Part shown: positions 33,901 to 43,240 of the stretch, piece by piece
Numbering within the stretch: the first letter of the stretch is position 1
Layout: each line of letters begins with the position of its first letter
DNA from: Arion vulgaris
Lineage: Eukaryota; Mollusca; Gastropoda; Stylommatophora; Arionidae
Direction of reading: 5' to 3'
Length of the DNA stretch: 64,000 nucleotides
Assembly: GCA_020796225.1 (NCBI GenBank)
Contig: CM036753.1
Coordinates: 64,698,865 to 64,762,864 of the forward strand
Notes under the pieces: model-generated
What the model was told of the DNA's origin: nothing
Databases searched by the model: none
The model's input: the letters and a program-made list of their open reading frames with translations, nothing else
Made by a program: the position numbers and the translations under genes

Positions 33901-34297
33901 AGAGGGTGAAAGAGATGTAGAGAAGAGAGAAGGTGAAAGAGATGTAGAGAAGAGAGAAGGTGAAAGGAATGTGGAGAAGAGAGAGGGTGAAAGAGATGTA
34001 GAGAAGAGAGAAGGTGAAAGAGATGTAGAGAAGAGAGAAGGTGAAAGGAATGTGGAGAAGAGAGAGGGTGAAAGAGATGTAGAGAAGAGAGAAGGTGAAA
34101 GAGATGTAGAGAAGAGTGAAGGTGAAAGGAATGTAGAGAAGAGAGAGGGTGAAAGAGATGTAGAGAAGAGAGAAGGTGAAAGAGATGTAGAGAAGAGAGA
34201 AGGTGAAAGGAATGTGGAGAAGAGAGAGGGTGAAAGAGATGTAGAGAAGAGAGAAGGTGAAAGGAATGTAGAGAAGAGAGAAGGTGAAAGAGATGTG
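30920..34297. repeat. 27-bp polypurine minisatellite, about 125 copies, 3.4 kb
   Basis: The unit is GAGAAGAGAGAAGGTGAAAG followed by AGATGTA or GAATGTA. The plus strand is purine except at three T positions per unit. Because 27 is a multiple of 3 and the units lack stops on the minus strand, a 1207-codon minus frame (30753-34376) and several plus frames (Glu-Lys-Arg-rich 9-mers) are open; these are artefacts. The AGAGATG and AGGAATG variants alternate in blocks, so higher-order structure exists. Units at 31000-31200 carry many deletions. Confidence 0.97.
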
Positions 34298-34585
34298 GTG
34301 ATGGAGATGGTAATACTCCTGGAAGATAACGAGGCAAGGCGAAGGGAATGAGAAGTGACATATAGAACAGAAACAAAGTAGAGTTAATATGAAGAAAGAT
34401 GTTAATAGAGAGAGAAAGATGATATGGAAAGATATTCAGAGAGTGCTGTTAAAATATGAGAAAATGAAGAAAAAAAAAGTAAGGAGAAATATAAAGAAAA
34501 ATTAGAGAGATAGACAGAGAAGAGAAAACAACAAGGTAGGGATAGACAAAAATAGAGATTTACTAAACAGCTCGAGATAAAGGAA
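34298..34585. other. Purine-rich flank of the 27-bp array
   Basis: A-G-rich sequence without regular units. It contributes the low-complexity tail of a minus open frame. Confidence 0.5.
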
Positions 34586-34589
34586 AAGG

Positions 34590-34935
34590 TAGGAAGAGAT
34601 ATGAAAACGTCTTCTTCTTCTTTTCGATCATGCCTCTCGGCCAGTTTGATCATTCTTATTGTGATATCTAAACAGCCTTTACAAAGAACGGTTAAAACGT
34701 TGCGCCCCGTCAAGCCCTATTGGTGGTATGACAAGCACATCCGCTGCGTTTCCGCGTTTTCGGCCTTCAGAAATTTCGAGTCGTCCATGCCGGCAGTTAA
34801 ACACTTTCCAGACATCGTGAGTACCTTTCTCTTTAATGATCCGTTTATCGCGGTATATTTGGGCTTGGATCTACCCCAAAGAGCCTTTTGTACTTTTGCA
34901 ACCTTTTTGACTAAGCGTGGCGTTCCTTTCTGCAT
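34590..34935 (-). pseudogene. Unrecognised coding remnant with one in-frame TAG
   Basis: I do not recognise this protein. On the minus strand one frame runs about 110 codons from ATG at 34935 to about 34600. It is basic at first (LVKKVAKVQKALWGRSKPKY), then has CLTAGMDDSKFLKAENAETQ, RMCLSYHQ, a single TAG at 34717-34719, and GLTGRNVLTVLCKGCLDITI RMIKLAERHD. The composition is clearly GC-richer than the surroundings, and the residue mix is protein-like on both sides of the TAG. Downstream it dissolves into purine-rich repeat flank. Upstream it abuts a 12-bp array. It could be a transposon-encoded fragment or an exon of a decayed gene. No family assignment is offered. Confidence 0.5.
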
Positions 34936-34958
34936 CGTATGATGAAAATGTCTTATTA

Positions 34959-35038
34959 GGCGTCATATTAGGCGTCATATTTGGCGTCATATTTGGCGTC
35001 ATATTTGGCGTCATATTTGGCGTCATATTAGGCGTCAT
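34959..35038. repeat. 12-bp minisatellite, 7 copies
   Basis: GGCGTCATATTT (ATTA at two junctions) is repeated seven times at exact 12-bp spacing. The minus strand reads as a Met-Thr-Pro-Asn repeat. Confidence 0.97.
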
Positions 35039-35595
35039 GACAACGCCTGAATTCATAACGGGCGAACGTGAGCTAAATTAGAATTGCGTGAAGTCGCAGC
35101 CAACTCTAGATAACTAGGCCAGACAATTGACAGGAATCCTGACCCAGATCAGCGAAGGGCTGGAACGTATATGTTTGATAGAACACTTACTTTTTTACAA
35201 TTTTACTCAATTCTGTGAGTCTATGGTTATTTATTGGTGAAAAATATTCATAATATTGTTATTTCTTATTGTTAAACTTAACTTGTTGCATAATATAACT
35301 TCGAATTAGCATTTTGTGTTGATTTTAAAATGAACTCGTCTATATACAACAATACTGGAAAGCGAGGTCTCGTGGTGTAGTTGTGGTCTGATTTCCCATA
35401 ATTCTTACCTGAGTACGAATGTCCATAATTTTATAGTTGGCTCTGATTAAGCCTACTCAGAAATAGAGAAAGAGAAAGAACAGAAAGAGAAAGAAAGAAG
35501 AGAGAGAGAGAATGTTATTGTTGTTATTGTTCCAAAGACGATTAATATTGAGCTTGTTATCGTTCTTGTGTGAAATGTTGCAGAGGCGATTCATA
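35039..35595. other. Unassigned; tRNA-like head and short GA run
   Basis: GGTCTCGTGGTGTAGTTGTG (about 35366) resembles a tRNA or SINE head, and a GA-rich run occupies 35462-35513. Nothing else is supported. Confidence 0.4.
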
Positions 35596-35599
35596 TTGT

Positions 35600-35885
35600 T
35601 TTGGTCGTTTATTTATTTTGGTGGCGATGTGTACAATAAAACAAAGTCTAAATCCGAAGAATGGACTTTATTGCACCGGGTTTTACCCCATATGGCTCGG
35701 TCCCTCTCCGCAGAAATGGTCCATTACCTGTCTAGAGTATTGCACAAAGCACGAACTCTGTAGCTACGGCAACAATCATAGGGATATCTGGGAAAAAATG
35801 AACTCGTGAATAGAACGGCGCGGCTCGGATTCAAACCCCCGAGCTTCGGAACGCAAGACAAAGGCTTTGCTACTTAGCATTAGAG
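35600..35885 (-). repeat. tRNA-derived SINE, family E, copy 1
   Basis: On the minus strand the head is A-box-like (CTAAGTAGCAAAGCC) with a TTTGAATCCGAGCC B-box. The body GAGTTCGTGCTTTGTGCAAT and the end CATATGGGGTAAAACCCGG follow. It matches 38570-38800 in every landmark. Confidence 0.7.
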
Positions 35886-36324
35886 ATCTTCTGATGTGTA
35901 CAATACTGGCTGTAACTAAACATCAATGTATTCACTGATCTTACAGAAAATAATTTTCTTAAGCCTGTTTCATATAATTACTTTAATATTATAGTAAAAG
36001 CAGACAGTATGGACTACCCATTGATTCATTGAATATTCTCTGACTTGTCGTTGGCATGACGAAGGAAACGACACTCGAAACAAAATTAAATGATAAAACT
36101 TGCAGACATGTTTAGGTTAAATGTGGCTCACTCAGTCAGCACTTAAATATAGCTACCTCAGTTAGACAGAATCCTTTTAACCTATTTCCCATTGCATTTC
36201 AAGGTCTGTATGTGACCTAACCGTTTTTATACAATATACTAACAGATTCTCTGGTAAGGTATTTTAGAATTTGTTTAAACTGATTATTTTGTTGCTGACT
36301 GATTGGTGAATGAGGAACACACGG
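35886..36324. other. Unassigned sequence
   Basis: Nothing supported. Confidence 0.5.
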
Positions 36325-36595
36325 ATGGGGGTTTATGTGGCTAAGTGGTCACGGTGTTTTACAGAATACATGACTCTGAAGGTCGGGGTTTGAATTCGCC
36401 GCATCGTTCGGCTCAAGGATGCAATTTATTTCTGAAGATTTCTAAAGTTGTTATTGGAGCTTCGGAGATCGTGTTTTGTGCAATACTCTCAGCGCGGGTC
36501 GTATTATTATTGCGAAGACAGACTTGAGTTGTATGGAGACAAACAAGGTGTTATGAAGTCAGTCTTTTGCTTTCAGACCTATATATTTTATAATT
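36325..36595 (+). repeat. tRNA-derived SINE, family C, copy 2
   Basis: A-box TGGCTAAGTGGTCACGG and B-box GGGGTTTGAATTCGCCG are well preserved. The body GTTATTGGAGCTTCGGAGA, TCGTGTTTTGTGCAATACTC and an end with TTATGAAGTCAGTCTTTTGC follow. Confidence 0.82.
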
Positions 36596-36689
36596 AATTT
36601 AATCATTTCATGGTTCAAGTAAAATATCATTCATATGTGTCTTTGTCCTGAAGCGTCAATTTATTAAGCTGCCCTCCATTGGCTCTCCT

Positions 36690-36830
36690 AAGACTCCGTT
36701 TACTGGCGCCATGTATCACCGCAGCCACCCCCCACCTTCGGTTTTCTCCAGATCTCATCTGATCCGCACTGACCACCTCAGATTTGTAGGTTTCGTAAAT
36801 CGTCTCGTTTCATAGGGACAAACCGACATT
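36690..36830 (-). repeat. Dispersed repeat J, second copy
   Basis: On the minus strand GATCTGGAGAAAACCG is followed by a G-rich stretch, matching 1110-1190. The origin is unknown. Confidence 0.4.
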
Positions 36831-37129
36831 TGTTTAACCGCCTCAGTAGATTAGGGAGAAGTATGCAAGTTCGGAATTTATGTATATATTATAGTTATTG
36901 ATTTATTAACTGGACGACATCTGCAAGTCTCATTTTTACTGTAAAGGATTCACAACTTCCTATCCGTCGCCATTTTATTTCTCGTTCGTGCGCCATGAGT
37001 TCAGGAGTAGTCATTGCTCCTAATATAACACCTCTGACTGATTTTTGTGTCAAGATTCTTATCACCAATGACCCTCTCCATTTCAGGCGAGCCTCACTCC
37101 GACATCAGAGGTTTTGTAATTTAGACCCC

Positions 37130-37365
37130 GTAGTACAGGCTCTTGAGCGTCTGTAGCTTAAGCGATAGTGAGTTTGATCAAATCTGAACCAATCCTCTCA
37201 ATCCACGAATGCATTTTTTTAAAGCTCCATAGGACTAATTCTGAGCTACAAGATCCTTCTTTGTACACTACTCTAGGCAGGAGGAGTGTTGTTTCCTGGA
37301 GAAGGACATAGCTACATGAGAAAATCCGGCCCATTTAAATCACTTCTTTGCATTAAAGCCCTTAT
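37130..37365 (+). repeat. SINE family C, diverged copy 3
   Basis: CTGTAGCTTAAGCGATAGTG, TAGGACTAATTCTGAGCTAC and GGACATAGCTACATGAGAAA follow the order of family C, but substitutions are many. Confidence 0.5.
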
Positions 37366-37639
37366 TTTTTTAAAACTTGAACATGAAAAATGCATTTCAC
37401 TTGCGTGTTTTCTTTACTAATTCAACAAGCGCAGCAACAAATCTGCCCTGAGAAATTAATCCTTTACGATTGCGAATCAAGCGATCTAAACACTTGAGCA
37501 CTCCTGTGCTATTTCAGGTCAGCAATTCTGTTAATTGTGTACGGATGTCAATATAATTGAAAATCGTGACATATCCTTTACAGGACGTCGCCGTGAACTC
37601 CATTAAACGAGTCCTTGATTTTGTAGTTATCACTTATAG
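37366..37639. other. Unassigned sequence
   Basis: Nothing supported. Confidence 0.5.
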
Positions 37640-37820
37640 GTCCAGTAGTTTGCCATTGCTTTCTGAACGGTGAGGCATATTTTTACCGTTAGTAAAAATT
37701 CCCGAGAACAAACTTGCTTCTAAACTGCCCGCCGTGGTGGTTTTAACCAGGTACTGTGGGGTTGTAATCGAGCTCCCTTCCGCTTAAGCTACAGACGCCC
37801 ACTACAGAAGCTACAGATGT
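37640..37820 (-). repeat. tRNA-derived SINE, family I, copy 2
   Basis: TTTGCCATTGCTTTCTGAAC, CTTGCTTCTAAACTGCC and TAAGCTACAGACGCCCAC match 6470-6650. The minus-strand head GTAGCTTAAGCGGAAGGGAG is A-box-like. Confidence 0.6.
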
Positions 37821-37999
37821 AAAATATACGAGTGTTTATACACATTGTTGTAATTCTGATTACATTTATATTGACATTTTAAAGAATGTTACTTACAGAT
37901 ATGCTTATACAAGTTTGTTGTTGATCCTTTTTTGAAATGTATCTAAGATACCGATGTATACATTTTTAATTTTTTTAAATTTCGTAACTGCCCATAGTA

Positions 38000-38215
38000 C
38001 CGCTATTTAGGGCGGTGTAGGACAGGAAGGAAGAGAGTCTGAGGAATGTAATGGCGGCATGGCTAGTGAAGTCGTCGCGAAGCTGTTCAGGTTAGGATTT
38101 TTCATGTATGCCCACAACAGAAAAAATACATGGCCTTACCGTGAATTAAACACGGGTCTCCAGCATGGGAGCCGCGCTCTAATCCATTCGGTCAGACGCT
38201 CCCACGCCTTGCAAA
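38000..38215 (-). repeat. tRNA-derived SINE, family D, copy 1
   Basis: The minus-strand head has GACCGAATGGATTAGAGCGC and a GTTTAATTCACGG B-box. The body includes GCGACGACTTCACTAGCCAT, and the end CACCGCCCTAAATAGCG matches copy 2 at 59735-59935. Confidence 0.7.
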
Positions 38216-38259
38216 ATAATTCGACTAAGCCTAACACACTGTTATGTTACTTTTTACAG

Positions 38260-38440
38260 TTTTATTACCATCATTGGGCACCGGTAGAGAAGTCAATAAC
38301 AGGCCTCAATAGTAATCACATGCCAAACACATTTTCAGTGTGTACATTTTCAGTGTTTCAGTGGGTACTGGATTTACTACAGGTTTCCTGATCCTTTATT
38401 TGGGGATCTAAACTACAAGTACCTTAGAATTTTATCAAGA
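38260..38440. repeat. Dispersed repeat, family G, copy 2
   Basis: GGTAGAGAAGTCAATAACAG, CTGATCCTTTATTTGGGGA and TCTAAACTACAAGTACCTT match the 8.08-8.22 kb copy. Confidence 0.55.
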
Positions 38441-38569
38441 AATCACAAATTAAATGGTTAGATCACACACGCAGATTACCAACAGACATTGCGCCTCAAA
38501 TGGCAATGCTACCTAGATACAATTAATACAAATCAAAGATCATTCAAGCAAACATTCTAAGGGTCTGAA

Positions 38570-38800
38570 GCCGAAGAGTTGACTACAGTGCAACGGACTT
38601 TACCTCATATGGATTGGTTCACTCTACGGAGAAATGGCAGGCCATCTGTCAAAAGTTTTGCATGAAGCACGAACTCCGGCAAAAATCCAAGGGCTCTATG
38701 AAAAGAAGCACTCGTGACCAGAACGGCGAGGTTCAAATTCTAACCGTCGATCTTCGGAACGCAAGCCAAAGGCTTTACCGCTTAGTCACTGAGAACTCGT
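38570..38800 (-). repeat. tRNA-derived SINE, family E, copy 2
   Basis: Minus strand: ACTAAGCGGTAAAGCCTTTG (A box), TTAGAATTTGAACCTCGC (B box), GGAGTTCGTGCTTCATGC, and the end CATATGAGGTAAAGTCCGTT. Confidence 0.72.
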
Positions 38801-39734
38801 AAGCAAATAGTCAACCACATAAATAACAGAGGCAGAGAAAGACACCCGTGCGAAGTGCACACATGAGCCCATTCTATAACTCACTTCTTATCCTGGCGCT
38901 GTGAAGTAAAAATGAATGGAGAAAAATAAAGAAGACATCTATTACGGAAATGGGTGAGCTCGAGAATCGTATAGTGCAGACTTGAATATATGTGTATTTT
39001 GAGAAACGTATGTTGATTTGTGTCTTTAGTGACCTTGGTGAAGAACATTGACATTTAGACGAGCAAAATATATGAAATAGAGAACTCACAGTACCAGGTC
39101 TTTCATTTTGGAATAAGCTGGGGGTGGGGGTTACCAGATCGCTACCTTGCTAAAGGTTCCATTCCCGCAGCTCAGCGAAAGAGCCTGTATAAAACTCGGT
39201 CGATTGAAGCGTATCTACATATGAGACCAATCCACGTATCAATCGGCTGCAAAGCCAGCACTTCAAACAAGTGAGTGTCCCAGTTCTAAGCACTAGTAAA
39301 CAAATACGAATATTACAAGTGACATGATTACAAGGGATGGATAAGTGGTGAATTTGTAATACCTTTGGGGCCATTCCTCATTATCTCTGATGGAGTTTAC
39401 GTGCATGCTATAATGGTGCGCACATGTCAATATTTATTGATTCTAATGAGTCATTTATTGACCATTATTGCACAGATGAACGATCATAATTTCTGACAAT
39501 GGCTATGCGAACTAATGTCCCGTCTTCCTGGTACAAAATTATTGAAGGAAGACTTCATTCGATTATTAATATCCGGGTTCATTTATGTGTCAATATTGTT
39601 TCTAATATGCACTACCGCGAGCATAAATGATACTTCTCTTAGTGACAGGGAATACAATTAGTGATATTGTATTCTGAAACAGTTATAAAATAGTAAATTT
39701 TGATGGATAGGTTCACTTATAAAAACAATATTTA
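38801..39734. other. Unassigned; short repeat at 38840-38905
   Basis: The stretch 38840-38905 (GCGAAGTGCACACATGAGCC, GCGCTGTGAAGTAAAA) resembles 1660-1740. Minus open frames at 38874-39089 and 39150-39374 have no recognisable motif. Confidence 0.4.
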
Positions 39735-40000
39735 TGTTAAACTTGTCATATAAGGGTCTCTATGTTGAAATGTTAAAGATGTTTACCTGTCATACTGAAG
39801 TTGTGGGTTCGAATTCAGACCGAGTTTCATGTACAACTTTCTCAAGAGATCCTAGGATTGTTGCAGGAGCTAAGGAGTTCGTGTTTTGTGCAACAATCTC
39901 GGTAGATGGGAGCTATTTCTTCCTACAAGGATAGAGTTGGGAAACCAGGTGCAATGAAGTAAACCTTTCGCTTGCAAACACTTTCAAAGTGACATACTAA
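39735..40000 (+). repeat. tRNA-derived SINE, family C, copy 4
   Basis: The B-box is excellent (GTGGGTTCGAATTCAGACCG). The body TCAAGAGATCCTAGGATTGT, GGAGCTAAGGAGTTCGTGT and the end CAGGTGCAATGAAGTAAACC are the best-preserved version of this family. Confidence 0.85.
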
Positions 40001-41074
40001 TTGTTAACGTTACAATCCCACACTACTAAGCTTCAAATAAATAGGAATCAAGGACGGATATCCGGCCAATTACAGAATACAGATAAGTCCAAATGTGTAC
40101 TATACGTATACTAGCTCCCATATTTCATGTAGGGTATTCATTATTACAAAATGTCTCCTGTATCATATAATAGGACACTGTCGTCAAACATGGTAATATT
40201 AATTTATGATTGCAACTTTCCGAGATTACTTCCAATATTTACACGTTAAATACACTTCGAGCGTGATTCACGTAGAGCGCAAGATTGTCTTCGTTAATAA
40301 GCTTGAGATGTATGGTACGACATAAACGTAGCACACGCGAAATTAATTAAGAACCTGTTCAGGGAAGATGTGTGACGTAGTTTTGTTTTGATCTAATGAC
40401 CACGATGTTTCACCTACGACATGGCAACAACAGAAGGGTGGGTGGACGGAAATTAATCAAATTGTACATGTGGACAGGCGCACCAGGTTGCAGAGAACAT
40501 ACTTTAAAATGTCTATGATATGGTATGCCGAGGCAAATTCACTGACACGGTGAAACAAAGCTGGAAAAATTACTACACACATCTCTGTATGAGACAGCAA
40601 TGACAGTTAAGTTTATACAGCAGACAATATTGAATATTTAACCAATATTTCAAGTAAACGAAAGGAAGAAAAAATCATCACAACTAGTATGCATAATTTG
40701 TCACGACCAAGCAAGTCAACGTTTGCTGCTGAATTATTTTGAAGCTAGGCTGAAACATAAAAACCTAGTTACATAAATAGTGATGACGATACACATAATT
40801 TTATATCTCAAAAAAGATTTATGATTAAATGTCATATGTTGCGTTGTCTCTGAAGAAGATGGAATATGTAGGAAAGATACAGAAAAAAATGGGTACCAGT
40901 CTATACATCATAAGACATGTTACATGAGAACAACGGATAAGAAAATTGTCCCAATCAGGCTATTTTTCTAGAGATATGTAATCTAATTGCAGACCAGATC
41001 GAGCTTCAAGGCAAATAGGCACCAGACGATACAACTTTTATCTCGTGTACAAATTGAGATCGTAAAAGATATAT
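40001..41074. other. Unassigned sequence
   Basis: About 1 kb with no frame, RNA or repeat I can name. Confidence 0.5.
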
Positions 41075-41369
41075 TGACAGTCTAAAATAGGTAATGATAG
41101 ACTGAAAATTCCTAGTGTATGCACATGCACACATCACTAAGACAGTCTACAAAAGGTAATGATAGACTGAAAAGCCGCTGTGTATGCACACATCACTAAG
41201 ACAGTCTACAAAAGGTAATGATATACTGACAAGCCGCTGTGTATGCACACATCACTAAGACAGTCTACAAAAGGTAATGATAGACTGAAAAGCCGCTGTG
41301 TATGCACATGCACACATCACTAAGACAGTCTGCAAAAGGTAATGATAGACTGAAAAGCCGCTGTGTATG
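41075..41369. repeat. 59-65-bp minisatellite, left block
   Basis: Units run CACACATCACTAAGACAGTC, TACAAAAGGTAATGATAGAC, TGAAAAGCCGCTGTGTATG, sometimes with an extra CACATG. The array continues at 42113-42322 after a LINE insertion. Confidence 0.93.
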
Positions 41370-42112
41370 CTTAGTTAGTTTGTTCCTTTCGTGCCAAAGG
41401 CGGCACATAGGGCAGAGGTTTTAGATCTCCATGTGATACGGTTCTTTGCTAGCAGTTGCAGATCTTGTATGGTTTTACATCTCAATAGTTTACTTTCTTG
41501 TTGGATGGTTCTTCGAAGAGTGGTCTTTGGTCTTCCACGTTTTCTTTTCCCAACTGGTGACCACATAAGGACTTGTCGATTTAGTCTCTTTTGGTCTGAT
41601 CTAAGCACATGACCTAAATATTTCCACCGACGTTTCCTTATAATATTTGATATGGGTTGTTGGTGTGTTCTATCTCTCACTGTGTTGTTAGAAACGAAAT
41701 CACTCCATTTGACTTTTAATAATTTTCGTAGACATTTATTCTCAAAGCTGTCAGTTTCTTATCAATTTTCTTTGTTGATTTCCAACTTTCACAACCGTAG
41801 GTCAGTACAGGAATCACACATGACCTAAATAATTTAACTTTTGTACATATACTAAAGTCTTGAGATTGCCAGATATTCGTTAATTTAGTGAAGGCACTAG
41901 CTGCTATAGCAATACGAGAGTTTATTTCTTTCATCGTGTCTCCGTTGTTTGACACTTTACTACCCAAATATGTAAAATGTTCAACTTTCTCCAGTGTTTG
42001 GCCATTTATTACGATGTTGTCTGTCGAGTTTGTGAGGTCCATAATTTTGGTCTTGGCAGAATTGATCTGGAGACCAACCTGTTCTGCAAGTGTGCAAAGA
42101 TTGCTCGTTAGT
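41370..42112 (-). mobile_element. 5'-truncated RTE-like LINE inserted in a minisatellite
   Basis: On the minus strand the RT thumb region (42112 to about 41716) includes VGLQINSAKTKIMDL, FTYLGSKVSNNGDTMKEINS, AFTKLTNIWQSQDFSI and CVIPVLTYGCESWKS. The C-terminal part (41680-41375) has RRWKYLGHVLRSDQKRLNRQ, GKRKRGRPKTTLRRTIQQES and ends CAAFGTKGTN, with the stop inside the tail AACTAACTAA. This is the normal order for an RTE-like enzyme followed by a short-repeat tail. A frame break lies near 41700. Both sides join the same 59-bp array, with TGTGTATGC at each junction. Confidence 0.88.
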
Positions 42113-42322
42113 TTGTGTATGCACACATCTCTAAGACAGTCTACAAAAGGTAATGATAGACTGAAAAGCCGCTGTGTATGCACACATCACTAAGACAGTC
42201 TACAAAAGGTAATGATAGACTGACAAGCCGCTGTGTATGCACATGCACACATCACTAAGACAGTCTACAAAAGGTAACGATAGACTGAAAAGCCGCTGTG
42301 TATGCACACATCACTAAAACAA
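42113..42322. repeat. 59-65-bp minisatellite, right block
   Basis: It continues the units of 41075-41369 (TGTATGCACACATCTCTAAG and so on). About three and a half units. Confidence 0.93.
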
Positions 42323-42369
42323 ATTAATAATAACATTCCTACAAATTTGTATCAACCTCAAATTTACAT

Positions 42370-42487
42370 GTAGGGACCGTCATTAGTGCTAAGGAATTCA
42401 TACACTGCCGGTAAAATTTGTCCGTGTTAAAAAGAGATTGGAGTACCCCTGACTATTCACCGAAGTGAAATTATGATGGTCCTATGT
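42370..42487 (+). repeat. SINE family B, 3' fragment
   Basis: GTAGGGACCGTCATTAGTGC, ACTGCCGGTAAAATTTG, TTCACCGAAGTGAAATTATG and GATGGTCCTAT follow the 3' part of family B. A GTT microsatellite (42486-42530) follows. Confidence 0.6.
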
Positions 42488-43077
42488 TGTTGTTATTGTT
42501 GTTGTTGTTACTGTTGTCCTTGTTGTTGAACCCGTAGTAATGAGTTTTCACCATTTTTCTTATATTTGAGCAGGGAAGAGTACTTGGCTTTCTTGCAGAC
42601 CCAGACGACTCCATCAACTATAGGTGTATAGAGTGCAATGCTCAGTGTTGCAGTAACTACTACTCAGATAAAATCTGCGATGATGATCTATCAAACAACT
42701 CACTTCTATTGTACTATATCAACTTCGTGTCCCAATTGACACAGATAGCTGACACACCGGAGTTTTATTGTTGTTATTCTGTCATCTTTCTACTAATTGT
42801 TCCCATTTAAGGCCATAATCTTTCAACTTTCTTTCCACAGTCCTTTTCTGCGTTTCCTATGAACGTACATTTCTTCTTTTTCATCCGTCAATATATGTCA
42901 ATAACTCAAGAAAATTAATATATTAATTTGTAAATATTTGGATTCTCCAAAAGGAGTTCATTCTTATTTTTCATGTTTGCTGGATTAAACGCTCTGATAT
43001 AATCAAAATAATGTTCGTCATTAGGTTGAAACGAGCGTACCTTAGCTAAAAGAGGATTTATTCCCCTATCTAGCAAA
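42488..43077. other. Unassigned; (GTT)n then plain sequence
   Basis: GTTGTT repeats lie at 42486-42530. The remainder has no supported feature. Confidence 0.5.
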
Positions 43078-43240
43078 CAAACAAACAAGATAGCAAGACT
43101 GTAGGTAAAAAAACATAGACATATAAGCACAAAGATTTACTCCATACATAAATATTATGTAACAAACAAGATAGCAAGACTGTAGGTAAAAAACATAGAC
43201 ATATAAGCACAAAGATTGACTCCATACATAAATATTATGG
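43078..43240. repeat. Two-copy 80-bp tandem duplication
   Basis: AACAAACAAGATAGCAAGAC through CACAAAGATTTACTCCATAC is repeated once almost exactly (43078-43158 and 43161-43240). Confidence 0.93.

Noticed and set aside
30753..34376. 1207-codon open frame on the minus strand
   Set aside because: It is made almost entirely of a 27-bp repeat lacking stops. Other frames over the same bases are also open, and the repeat peptide is low complexity.
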